Made by a program: the position numbers and the translations under genes. This document shows positions 17,460 through 25,206 of a DNA stretch of 64,000 nt, in pieces. The notes beneath the pieces were generated by a model. The model was given only the letters and a program-made list of their open reading frames with translations, ran no database searches and was not told where the DNA came from. The stretch's first letter is position 1. Each line of letters begins with the position of its first letter. The DNA is from Trichococcus alkaliphilus. GTDB taxonomy: Bacteria; Bacillota; Bacilli; Lactobacillales; Aerococcaceae. The stretch lies in the NCBI RefSeq assembly GCF_003008695.1, contig NZ_PXZT01000008.1:1-64000 (forward strand), given 5' to 3'.

Positions 17460-17489
17460 AAACTGCCGGGGTTCTTCCGGCAGTTTTTT
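17460..17489 (+). terminator. Terminator of the RpiR-controlled operon
   Basis: ACTGCCGG and CCGGCAGT arms are followed by TTTTTT. Confidence 0.92.
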
Positions 17490-17508
17490 ATGGAAAGGTA
17501 AATGCATA

Positions 17509-17955
17509 ATGGACAAAGTCGAGGTATTGGAACAGGAAAAGACACTGCAATTTGAAGCCTTTACGCATGAAATGGGTTTGGAAATCGCGCTGCGCGTCAT
17601 AAACAAGGTCAAGGACCAAGCACCAAAGTCTGTAGGCATAAGAATCGTACACAATGACTTATTGATCCTGCATTACTTGATGGACGGCAGAAAAGAGAGC
17701 CCTTGGTTGAACCGGAAGGAAAAGACTGTATTGGATAGCGGGCACAGTTCGCTCTATACCTTCCTTTTTATGGATGAAGTACCTGAATACAAAGAGTGGG
17801 AGAGAAGCGAAGAATACGCCATCTGCGGCGGCGGCTTTCCGATCATCGAAGATGGACAAGTCACAGGTGTCATCTGCGTTTCCGGATTGGAACATCTGGA
17901 GGACCACAGATTGATCGTCGAATCGATGGAAGAAGTGTTGGCCGCGCAATATTAA
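17509..17955 (+). CDS. UPF0303 (heme-degrading-domain-like) protein
   Basis: This 148-residue protein belongs to the UPF0303 family of the GlcG/HbpS-like fold. The conserved end is CGGGFPIIEDGQVTGVICVSGLEHLEDH, given here as landmark residues about 104-131. No enzymatic role is established for most members, and despite the domain name heme degradation should not be assumed. A short spacer after the terminator of the oxidoreductase operon holds its GGAAAGG ribosome-binding site. Its position suggests a link to that sugar pathway, which is inference only. Confidence 0.8.
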   Translation: MDKVEVLEQEKTLQFEAFTHEMGLEIALRVINKVKDQAPKSVGIRIVHNDLLILHYLMDGRKESPWLNRKEKTVLDSGHSSLYTFLFMDEVPEYKEWERSEEYAICGGGFPIIEDGQVTGVICVSGLEHLEDHRLIVESMEEVLAAQY

Positions 17956-17989
17956 GGCTGTTGTTGACGGATATGAGAATAATCAATAA

Positions 17990-18038
17990 GACCGCACTGA
18001 AATGGAGAATGAACTCCATTTCGGTGCGGTCTATTTTT
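17990..18038. terminator. Terminator between UPF0303 and the RpiB-like gene
   Basis: A long, nearly perfect hairpin (GACCGCA..GAAATGGAG with CTCCATTTC..TGCGGTC) is followed by TATTTTTA. It faces the convergent RpiB-like gene and may serve both. Confidence 0.88.
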
Positions 18039-18085
18039 AATCAAACATTTTTTCTTTGAACAGCGGGAATTCAACTCGTCAATGA

Positions 18086-18562
18086 CTAGTCCTGGATTTC
18101 ATCCAATCTTTTCAGATGCTTTTCGGCAATCTTTTTCACTTTGTCAACGCGGTTCGTGTATTTTTCGATATCGCTGAGGTAATCGGTCGTCATCCAAGCC
18201 GTCACGATTTCAAGTGCCAGCGCCGAACCAATGATCTTTCCGCCAAGGCAGAGGACATTCGTGTCGGAGTGGGAACGCGCCAGTTTCGCGCAGAAAGGAT
18301 CCTGGCAGACCGCTGCATAGACGCCGTAGATTTTGTTGGCGATCATGGCGCTGCCGTAACCGACGCCATCCACAAAGATGCCGCGGTCGGCTTTTCCTTC
18401 CGCCACAGCCAGGGAGGCAGGGTAAACAAAATCGGACAGGTCACAAGGTTCTTCGTTGTAAGGTCCGAAGTCGAGCACTTCATGGCCTTCCTTTTCGAGT
18501 AAAGCTTTGACTTCTTCTTTCAATGCGAAGCCGGCATGGTCGCTGGAAACGGCAATTTTCAT
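18086..18562 (-). CDS. RpiB/LacA/LacB-family sugar-phosphate isomerase, atypical active site
   Basis: This 158-residue protein starts KIAVSSDHAGFALKEEVKALL, the signature of ribose-5-phosphate isomerase B and galactose-6-phosphate isomerase subunits. It keeps the anion-hole glycines (DGVGYGSAMIANK) and His98 in ARSHSDTN. The position that is the catalytic cysteine in E. coli-type RpiB is Asp65 here (FVDGVG instead of xICGTG). The true substrate may therefore be another aldose phosphate. GGAGGG precedes the start. It is monocistronic and convergent with the UPF0303 gene. Confidence 0.85.
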   Translation of the reverse strand: MKIAVSSDHAGFALKEEVKALLEKEGHEVLDFGPYNEEPCDLSDFVYPASLAVAEGKADRGIFVDGVGYGSAMIANKIYGVYAAVCQDPFCAKLARSHSDTNVLCLGGKIIGSALALEIVTAWMTTDYLSDIEKYTNRVDKVKKIAEKHLKRLDEIQD

Positions 18563-18705
18563 TTAAATCCCTCCATTATCTGTCATCATTCAACCAAAGT
18601 ATAAGCCAAATGGCGGGAGTAGTACAGACTGAGTTTACAGATCAAGGCACCTCCAAATTTTGAATAAATACATAATATGCATTTAGAGCATTTTTGTATA
18701 TGTTT

Positions 18706-18751
18706 TTGATGTAGTTTTACAGATTTATTTTGATTATAGTAAGCGTATACT
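18706..18751 (+). promoter_or_regulatory. Promoter and palindromic operator of GH78-1
   Basis: A -35 TTGATG (18706-18711), a 17-bp spacer and -10 TTTGAT (18729-18734) are followed by AGTAAGCGTATACT (18738-18751), a cre-like or LacI-type near-palindrome. The CCTGT operator found upstream of the other rhamnoside operons is absent here. Confidence 0.5.
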
Positions 18752-18773
18752 AAAAAACAAGGCGGGGAAACGC

Positions 18774-21521
18774 ATGGAAATCATGGATATAAAATTTAAT
18801 GGCATTGTGGAACCTATCGGGTATCATTTTGAGCCATTGATTGTCAGTTGGGCGATCGACAACGGGTTAGGGAAAATGCAAAAAGAGGCAAGTCTCCAGG
18901 TAGCTGCCGATCACGAATTCAAGGATATTGTGCTTGAGAAAAATGGTGATTTGGACAGTTCAGGGGAAACGTTGACGCTTCGGTTGAAGCCCAGAACACG
19001 CTATTATGTGCAGATTCGTGTAACTGCTGAAGATGGTGAATTGGCTGAATCGACAAGCTTTTTTGAGACAGGAAAAATGGATGAAGCCTGGGACGCTGAG
19101 TGGATCGGGCCGAAGGTGCAGGAAGAAATCCATCCGATTCTGTTCAAGGATTTCGAGCTGAGCCATCAAGTGAAGGAAGCCCGCCTGTATATCAGTGGGG
19201 TTGGGCTTTACGAAGCAAGCCTGAACGGAAAGAAGATCGGAAATGATGTGCTGGCGCCGTTCGTCAACAACTACGAAGCTTTCATCCAAATCCAAACGTA
19301 TGACGTAACAGAAGCCTTGGAGCAAAGCAATCAGCTGGCGATCATGTTGGGAAACGGCTGGTACAAAGGGAGATTCGGCCTAAGCGGCGAGAATGCTTAT
19401 TTCGGGGACAAATTTGCGGCAATCGCTGAACTGGTTGTGAGTTACGAAAACGGGACGGAAGAGCGGATCGCGACGGATCTCAGCTGGAAAGCGACGTTGA
19501 GCGATATCACGAACAGCGGTATCTATGATGGCGAAACGATCGACCGGACACTTGATAAAGCGGGGCGCAGTGATGAGGTGGCGATCGTCGGCATTCCAAA
19601 AGAAAAATTGAAGGACCGCGTAAGCCCGGGGTTGAGCATTCATGAAGTAGTGCCTTTGAAGGAAGTCATCAAGACCCCGAATGGCGAGACGGTCCTTGAT
19701 TTCGGGCAGAACTTTGCCGGCTGGCTAGCGTTTGATGCCGATTTTCCGGAAGGGACCGAGGTGCACTTTGAATTCGGGGAAATACTGCAGCAAGGCAATT
19801 TTTATAATGAGAATTACGGCACTGCCACAGCAGGCTTCCGTTACATTTCCAATGGAACAGCCGAAACGGTTCACCCGCATTTCACTTACTTTGGCTTCCG
19901 ATATGCGCGTGTGACGGGCTGGCCGGCAGACAAGCAAATAGCCGTGCGCGGGTTGGCCATCTATTCCGATATGACGCGAACAGGCATCATCGAAACGGGC
20001 AATGCTAAAGTGAATCAACTGTATTCAAACTCGCTTTGGGGGCTCAAATCAAACTTCCTCGATATGCCGACCGATTGTCCGCAAAGGGCTGAGCGTTTGG
20101 GCTGGACCGGGGACGCGCAAGTATTTGCCCCGACAGCAAGTTATCATATGGACACGCGCGCTTTTTACCGTAAATATCTGATCGATATGCGTACGGAACA
20201 GGAAAAGCTGTCGGGAAGCATCCCAAATTATATGCCGGCGATGGCTACTCAAGGTGGCGCAGCTGTCTGGGGAGATGCAGCGACGTTCATTCCTAAAGCT
20301 TTATGGACTGCCTATGGGAACAAGGAAGAAGTCGGGCAGTACTACCCGCTGATGAAAGACTGGGTGGATTGGACCGGTTCTAAAATCGAAAAAGCGCATG
20401 GTTCGAAAACGGAGCTCAATGCCGGTGGATTCCAGTTCGGGGATTGGCTGGCTTTGGATGGTGCGACTCCTTCATCATTCAAAGGAAGCACTGACGATAC
20501 GTTTATTGCTTCAGCTTATTATTATGAAAGTCTGTGCATCGTCGCGGACGTCGCAGCTTTGATTGGGAATGAGTCTGACGCGGCTTATTATCGCGGCCTC
20601 AGCGAACAAGTCCGGGAGCGGATCTTGTTCGAGTATGTGACCCCATCCGGACGCTTGTCCATCGACACCCAATCGGGGTACATCATTGCTTTGAAGTTCA
20701 AACTATTCCGTGAGCGCGGAGTGGTCATTGAGCAGCTGAAAACCCGGTTGAAAAAAGATCTGTATAAAATCAAATCCGGTTTCGTGGGGACTCCGATTTT
20801 TTGCCAAGTGCTGTCGGAGAATGGCATGGTCGATCTGGCCTATGAGTTCCTGCTCAATGAAGGCTTTCCGGGCTGGTTGTATGCGGTGAATCTTGGCGCG
20901 ACGACAATCTGGGAGCGCTGGAACAGCGTAATGCCTGATGGCACCATGAATCCTGCAGGCATGAATTCCCTGAACCACTACAGTTACGGATCTGTCATCG
21001 AGTTTGTCTATAAATACGTGGTGGGCATCCAACCGTTGGAAGCCGGTTTCCGTACCGCAAGATTAGCGCCCAATCCAAATGTAAAATTGGGATATGCCCG
21101 CGGAAGCTATCAGTCAGCTGCCGGCAGATTCGTCAGCGAATGGAAGATACTTAAAAATGGCGAACTGAGCTGCTATTTCGAAGTGCCTTTTGGCGCGCAG
21201 GCTGAAATCGTGTTGCCATACTCCGATCAGGAACCGATCAAAGTGGCGTCAGGCATTTACGAGTACACTTACCAACCGACAAAGGATCTGAGCGTGCTTT
21301 ATGATTCGGATACACGCCTTTCGACCATCAAGAACGAGAACAAGGAGCTGTTCGAAGAAATTTTGGGCATCCATGAACGCATCAGAGGCTTCATGGCATT
21401 TGCCGATGAAGAACAGCAGAACCTCTCATTGAAGCAACTTTCAAAATTATTTTACACTGGCATAACTGCAGAGATGGTAGCCGAGGCCGAAGGTATAATG
21501 AAAAAATCAAATCGCATCTGA
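18774..21521 (+). CDS. GH78 alpha-L-rhamnosidase (GH78-1)
   Basis: This 915-residue inverting glycosidase releases terminal L-rhamnose. It shows the usual order of N-terminal beta domains (about 1-330), an (alpha/alpha)6 catalytic barrel (about 390-740) and a C-terminal beta domain. The probable general acid is Glu440 in QRAERLGWTGD and the general base Glu714 in TTIWERW. The residue before Glu440 is Ala where most GH78 enzymes, including GH78-2 here, have Asp. There is no signal peptide, so the enzyme should act on imported rhamnosides. Its promoter differs from the other rhamnoside operons. The last about 60 residues form an extra helical tail. Confidence 0.93.
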   Translation: MEIMDIKFNGIVEPIGYHFEPLIVSWAIDNGLGKMQKEASLQVAADHEFKDIVLEKNGDLDSSGETLTLRLKPRTRYYVQIRVTAEDGELAESTSFFETGKMDEAWDAEWIGPKVQEEIHPILFKDFELSHQVKEARLYISGVGLYEASLNGKKIGNDVLAPFVNNYEAFIQIQTYDVTEALEQSNQLAIMLGNGWYKGRFGLSGENAYFGDKFAAIAELVVSYENGTEERIATDLSWKATLSDITNSGIYDGETIDRTLDKAGRSDEVAIVGIPKEKLKDRVSPGLSIHEVVPLKEVIKTPNGETVLDFGQNFAGWLAFDADFPEGTEVHFEFGEILQQGNFYNENYGTATAGFRYISNGTAETVHPHFTYFGFRYARVTGWPADKQIAVRGLAIYSDMTRTGIIETGNAKVNQLYSNSLWGLKSNFLDMPTDCPQRAERLGWTGDAQVFAPTASYHMDTRAFYRKYLIDMRTEQEKLSGSIPNYMPAMATQGGAAVWGDAATFIPKALWTAYGNKEEVGQYYPLMKDWVDWTGSKIEKAHGSKTELNAGGFQFGDWLALDGATPSSFKGSTDDTFIASAYYYESLCIVADVAALIGNESDAAYYRGLSEQVRERILFEYVTPSGRLSIDTQSGYIIALKFKLFRERGVVIEQLKTRLKKDLYKIKSGFVGTPIFCQVLSENGMVDLAYEFLLNEGFPGWLYAVNLGATTIWERWNSVMPDGTMNPAGMNSLNHYSYGSVIEFVYKYVVGIQPLEAGFRTARLAPNPNVKLGYARGSYQSAAGRFVSEWKILKNGELSCYFEVPFGAQAEIVLPYSDQEPIKVASGIYEYTYQPTKDLSVLYDSDTRLSTIKNENKELFEEILGIHERIRGFMAFADEEQQNLSLKQLSKLFYTGITAEMVAEAEGIMKKSNRI

Positions 21522-21524
21522 CAC

Positions 21525-21557
21525 AAAAAGCAAAGGCCCAAAAGCCTTTGCTTTTTT
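21525..21557 (+). terminator. Terminator of GH78-1
   Basis: AAAAGCAAAGGC and GCCTTTGCTTTTTT arms with a short loop. It lies directly before the ribosome-binding region of AraC-2. Confidence 0.9.
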
Positions 21558-21603
21558 GGAGGGAGTTGATAAAATGGGCATGAAGAACAGAGGAGTGAAA
21601 AAA

Positions 21604-22602
21604 ATGTCCGCAGCACAAGATGTTCTGGAAAACTTGCTGGAAGAAACACCGCTTGAAGTTGAAATGAAAACCATGACGGCGGAACAAATAACCGCTAAAT
21701 TCCAAAATCAAGCGGCAACAGCCGGCTATCTGCTTGATTTCCATTTGTCTGATGAGGATTTTTTTGTGGACCATCAAATCTTCATGAACCGGCATGCCCG
21801 CTATTTTGCCATGCCCACCCATTCGCATGCATTTCTCGAGCTGAATTACCTTCTGCAAGGGCAATGCACCCAGTGGATCGGTCAGGAAAAAATCCAGATG
21901 AAGCAGGGCGATTTGCTGATGATCGATCCGGGAACCGGCCATTCCATCGATAAACTCGGTGAACAGGACATCCTGATCAACATCTTGATCAAATCGGACG
22001 CCATCAACACGAAGGTACTCCAAAGGATGGCCCAGCGGCACAGTTTGATCACTGATTTTTTGTTGACAGTAGGCAAAAAAAATAGCCGTCACCGGCCCTA
22101 TCTGCATTTCAGCACGGCCGATAATCAGCGGATCAGCAATTGCCTGTCCTATTTGCTTACCGATTATTTTGGAGGGGAAACGCCTAAATTCGAGAAAGTG
22201 GAGCTTTGGTTATTGGTTATCCTGGCTGAACTGGAGGATATCATGTCAAGCGAAGCCGGGGAACTCCCTTTCAACAAGAAGGTGATCGATGCCCTGGAGA
22301 TCATCGACAGTGAATATGCCAGCATCACGCTGGAAGGCCTGGGGAAAAAGTTGAATTTCAACAAAAATTACCTCAGCAATCTGCTGAAGCAAGAAACGGG
22401 TCTGACCTTCAAAGAGTGGGTCACGAAACGAAGACTGCAAAAGTCCTACGATCTGCTGATCGGGACCGACAAACCTATCGAAAAAATCGTTGCAGAGCTT
22501 GGCATCACCAGCCCGAGTTATTTCTTCAAGATATTCAAGAATGAGTACGGAGAGACACCAAATCATATAAGGAAAAAAATGCACCGAAACAAAAAGCTAT
22601 GA
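21604..22602 (+). CDS. AraC-family transcriptional regulator (AraC-2)
   Basis: This 332-residue paralogue of AraC-1 and AraC-3 has an N-terminal extension (about 1-55), a cupin domain (MPTHSHAFLELNYLLQG, about 75-150) and a C-terminal AraC double helix-turn-helix (about 230-330, NFNKNYLSNLLKQETG). I prefer the ATG at 21604, with AGGAG 8 bases upstream, over earlier ATGs at 21574 and 21580, of which the first also has a GGAGGG site. It lies just after GH78-1 and immediately before the pgmB-GH3 promoter that carries the shared operator, its likely target. Confidence 0.9.
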   Translation: MSAAQDVLENLLEETPLEVEMKTMTAEQITAKFQNQAATAGYLLDFHLSDEDFFVDHQIFMNRHARYFAMPTHSHAFLELNYLLQGQCTQWIGQEKIQMKQGDLLMIDPGTGHSIDKLGEQDILINILIKSDAINTKVLQRMAQRHSLITDFLLTVGKKNSRHRPYLHFSTADNQRISNCLSYLLTDYFGGETPKFEKVELWLLVILAELEDIMSSEAGELPFNKKVIDALEIIDSEYASITLEGLGKKLNFNKNYLSNLLKQETGLTFKEWVTKRRLQKSYDLLIGTDKPIEKIVAELGITSPSYFFKIFKNEYGETPNHIRKKMHRNKKL

Positions 22603-22621
22603 GAAATTTCATGGCTTTTTT
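22591..22621 (+). terminator. Terminator of AraC-2
   Basis: AAAAAGCTATGA pairs imperfectly with TTCATGGCTTTTTT. It overlaps the end of the coding region. Confidence 0.75.
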
Positions 22622-22660
22622 GATTGGATTATTCGAAAACTTTCAGTCAAACAAGAACGA

Positions 22661-22737
22661 CCTGTGATTTGGACAGTAGCCGCTTTGGTTCTGCCATTGT
22701 TCGGGATGCTCTGATTCGGTAGGATGAAGGTGTAAAC
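22661..22737 (+). promoter_or_regulatory. pgmB-GH3 promoter with shared AraC-type operator (P3)
   Basis: CCTGTGATTTGG begins at 22661 and CATTGT at 22695, again 34 bp apart. The -35 is TTGTTC (22697-22702), the spacer 17 bp, -10 TAGGAT (22720-22725), then five bases and TGTAAAC (22731-22737). Every distance equals that of the rhaB and symporter promoters, although the sequence between the elements differs. Confidence 0.75.
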
Positions 22738-22763
22738 TAGGATTCTTCGAATGGAGCAGACAA

Positions 22764-23447
22764 ATGAGCGAAATAAAAGGATTGGTATTTGATTTGGACG
22801 GTGTCATCACCGATACAGCGGAACGGCATTATCTGGCATGGAAAGGGATAGCGGATCGATTGGGGATCGCGATCGACCGCGAATGGAACGAGCGCCTCAA
22901 AGGCATCAGCAGAACGGAATCCTTGGAACTGATATTGGCCGAGGATCCGACCCTTCTCCTTGATGGGGAAGAAAAAGAACAGCTGTTGGAAGAAAAAAAT
23001 GCGCATTATCTGGAGTTGATTGCGGAAATCACAGCAGCGGACATCCTGCCCGGGATTCCGGAACTTCTGGAAGAGGCCAAAAGCATAGGCTACCGCATGG
23101 CGATCGCCTCCGCCAGCAAAAATGCGCCGCTCATTCTGGAAAGGCTGGGTCTCTCGGCTGCCTTCGATGCCATCTTCGACCCGGAAGCTTTGACCTACAA
23201 CAAGCCGCATCCGGAGATCTTTGAAAGGGCGGCTCAGGCTTTGAGTCTGGAAACACACGCATGCATCGGCTTCGAAGATTCGTTGGCGGGCATCGAAGGG
23301 ATCAAACGGTCCGGTATGCCTGCCGTCGCCATCGGCATCCCAGCTTTTGGCGAGTGGCTCCCCGACATTGAAGTGACGGCTACAAAAGAATTAAACCTGA
23401 AAGAAATTGTGCGCGAAGTGACGATGAAGGAGCGTGTTGAAGGATGA
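22764..23447 (+). CDS. pgmB: Beta-phosphoglucomutase
   Basis: This 227-residue HAD-superfamily enzyme converts beta-D-glucose-1-phosphate to glucose-6-phosphate. The nucleophile is Asp9 and the acid/base Asp11 in FDLDGVITDTAERHYLAW, a beta-PGM-specific start. Further signs are the cap segment RLKGISRTESLELIL, IASASKNAP (HAD motif II, Ser) and IGFEDSLAGIEGI (motif IV). It is first in a two-gene operon: the GH3 gene starts inside its stop codon (ATGA overlap). That coupling suggests the GH3 enzyme supplies its substrate. No classical GH65 or GH94 phosphorylase is in the window. Confidence 0.94.
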   Translation: MSEIKGLVFDLDGVITDTAERHYLAWKGIADRLGIAIDREWNERLKGISRTESLELILAEDPTLLLDGEEKEQLLEEKNAHYLELIAEITAADILPGIPELLEEAKSIGYRMAIASASKNAPLILERLGLSAAFDAIFDPEALTYNKPHPEIFERAAQALSLETHACIGFEDSLAGIEGIKRSGMPAVAIGIPAFGEWLPDIEVTATKELNLKEIVREVTMKERVEG

Positions 23448-25123
23448 TCGATTTGAAGGGGAATCCTTTTTATCTGAAGGATGAACAAATAGCATGGGTA
23501 AACCGGACGTTGGCAAGCTTGACGTTGGATGAAAAAGTGGGGCAGCTGTTCTGCCCAATCGGCATGTTCACGGATGAAAAGGCGCTGTTTGACTTGGCTG
23601 TGAACAAAAAAATCGGCGGCTTGCTGTTCCGTCCTGGAAAAGGCGAAGAAGTGCAGGAAGCGCACCGCTATCTGCAACAACAGGCCAAGATTCCTTTGCT
23701 GATTGCAGCCAACTTGGAAGCGGGGGGTACAGGAAGCGCCGTTGACGGTACGCGCATCGGCAATCCGATGTTGTTGGCGGCTGGTCAGGATGCCGAATTT
23801 GGGCACCATCTCGGTGAAGTCTGCGCCAAGGAAGGTTCGGCGGTGGGCGTGAACTGGGCCTTCGCGCCGGTCGTGGACATCGATTACAATTTCCACAACC
23901 CGATCACGAATATACGCACGTACGGCAGCGATCCCGATACCGTCCTGAACTATGCGCAAGGATTCGTTGAAGGCGTGCAGAAAAACGGGGTGGCGGCTTC
24001 AATCAAGCACTTCCCCGGTGACGGCATCGACTTCCGCGATCAGCATCTGGTGACTACTGTCAACTCTTTGCCGCTTAAGGAATGGCGAAATACATACGGG
24101 AAAGTCTACTCGGGCCTGATTGAAGCAGGTGCGCTTTCGGTTATGATCGGCCATATCGCCTTGCCTGCTGTACAGAAATCAGAAGAAGATGCTTTTCTGC
24201 CGGCTACCTTATCTCCAGCCATTATGCAGGAACTATTGCGCAAGGAACTAGGATTCAACGGCGTCATCACAAGCGATGCGACGCCGATGGTCGGATTTTG
24301 CGCGGCGATGGAGCGGAGTTTGGCCGTCCCGACGGCGATTGCTGCCGGGTGCGATATCTTCTTATTCAACAAAGACTTGGAGGAGGATATCCGTTTCATG
24401 AAGGAAGGGATTGCGAACGGCATCCTGACATCAGAACGCATCGATGAAGCCGTCACCCGCATTCTGGCGATGAAGGCAGCCTTGCGCTTGCCAGAAAAAC
24501 AAGCGGAAGCAAGGTTGGTTCCGGAAAAAGAGGAACTGGCTGTCCTGCAAGCGGAACAACACGTCCAGTGGGCTACAGAATCCGCCGACAAAGGCATCAC
24601 CCTAGTTAAGGATACAGCCGGCAACCTGCCATTGCGCCCAGAAGCGACACCGCGTCTGTTGCTGCAACTGATCGGTCCATATGAAGAGTCGAACCGCCAG
24701 ATCTTTTTAAAAGTGCTGCCACTTTTGGAAAAAGAAGGCTTCATTGTGACGCTTTATCAGCCGGAAGATTTCACGACCGGATTCGAGACCGTTTCCCAGT
24801 TCCGTTCAAAATATGATGCTGTCCTCTATCTGGCCAATGTCGAAAACCGCAGCAACGCCACAACGACAAGAATCAACTGGTACACCTTCTTCGGTCTGGG
24901 AAACAATATCCCGTGGTTTGTCGATGAAGTACCGACCATATTCGCTAGCCTGGCCAATCCCTACCATCTGATGGATGTGCCGATGGTGAAGACCTACATC
25001 AATGCCTACGACAATCACCAGGTGGTCATCGAAGCGCTCGTAGCCAAGCTTCTGGGCAAGAGCGATTTCAAGGGTGTGAGTCCGATCGATCCTTATTGCG
25101 GGCTGATGGATGCCCGCAGATAG
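23444..25123 (+). CDS. GH3 family enzyme with His/Asp dyad (beta-glucosidase, beta-N-acetylglucosaminidase or phosphorylase)
   Basis: This 559-residue two-domain GH3 protein carries the NagZ-type signature KHFPGDGxxxxDxH at residues 188-201, with Asp199 and His201 as the acid/base dyad. The probable nucleophile is Asp278 in VITSDATPM. GH3 enzymes with this dyad have been shown in one case (Cellulomonas fimi Nag3) to work as retaining beta-glycoside phosphorylases. Coupling to pgmB through a 4-base overlap makes phosphorolysis to beta-glucose-1-phosphate attractive here. Hydrolysis of GlcNAc or glucose beta-linkages remains possible. There is no signal peptide, so action is cytoplasmic. A terminator follows. 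Confidence 0.88.
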   Translation: MIDLKGNPFYLKDEQIAWVNRTLASLTLDEKVGQLFCPIGMFTDEKALFDLAVNKKIGGLLFRPGKGEEVQEAHRYLQQQAKIPLLIAANLEAGGTGSAVDGTRIGNPMLLAAGQDAEFGHHLGEVCAKEGSAVGVNWAFAPVVDIDYNFHNPITNIRTYGSDPDTVLNYAQGFVEGVQKNGVAASIKHFPGDGIDFRDQHLVTTVNSLPLKEWRNTYGKVYSGLIEAGALSVMIGHIALPAVQKSEEDAFLPATLSPAIMQELLRKELGFNGVITSDATPMVGFCAAMERSLAVPTAIAAGCDIFLFNKDLEEDIRFMKEGIANGILTSERIDEAVTRILAMKAALRLPEKQAEARLVPEKEELAVLQAEQHVQWATESADKGITLVKDTAGNLPLRPEATPRLLLQLIGPYEESNRQIFLKVLPLLEKEGFIVTLYQPEDFTTGFETVSQFRSKYDAVLYLANVENRSNATTTRINWYTFFGLGNNIPWFVDEVPTIFASLANPYHLMDVPMVKTYINAYDNHQVVIEALVAKLLGKSDFKGVSPIDPYCGLMDARR

Positions 25124-25133
25124 ATTTTTTAGC

Positions 25134-25163
25134 GCCCAACCAGATGAGTCCGGTTGGGTTTTT
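25134..25163 (+). terminator. Terminator of pgmB-GH3
   Basis: CCCAACC and GGTTGGG arms are followed by TTTTT. Confidence 0.88.
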
Positions 25164-25206
25164 CTGTATAATGGTGGGTGAGATAATATTAGAGAGGAGC
25201 GACAAA

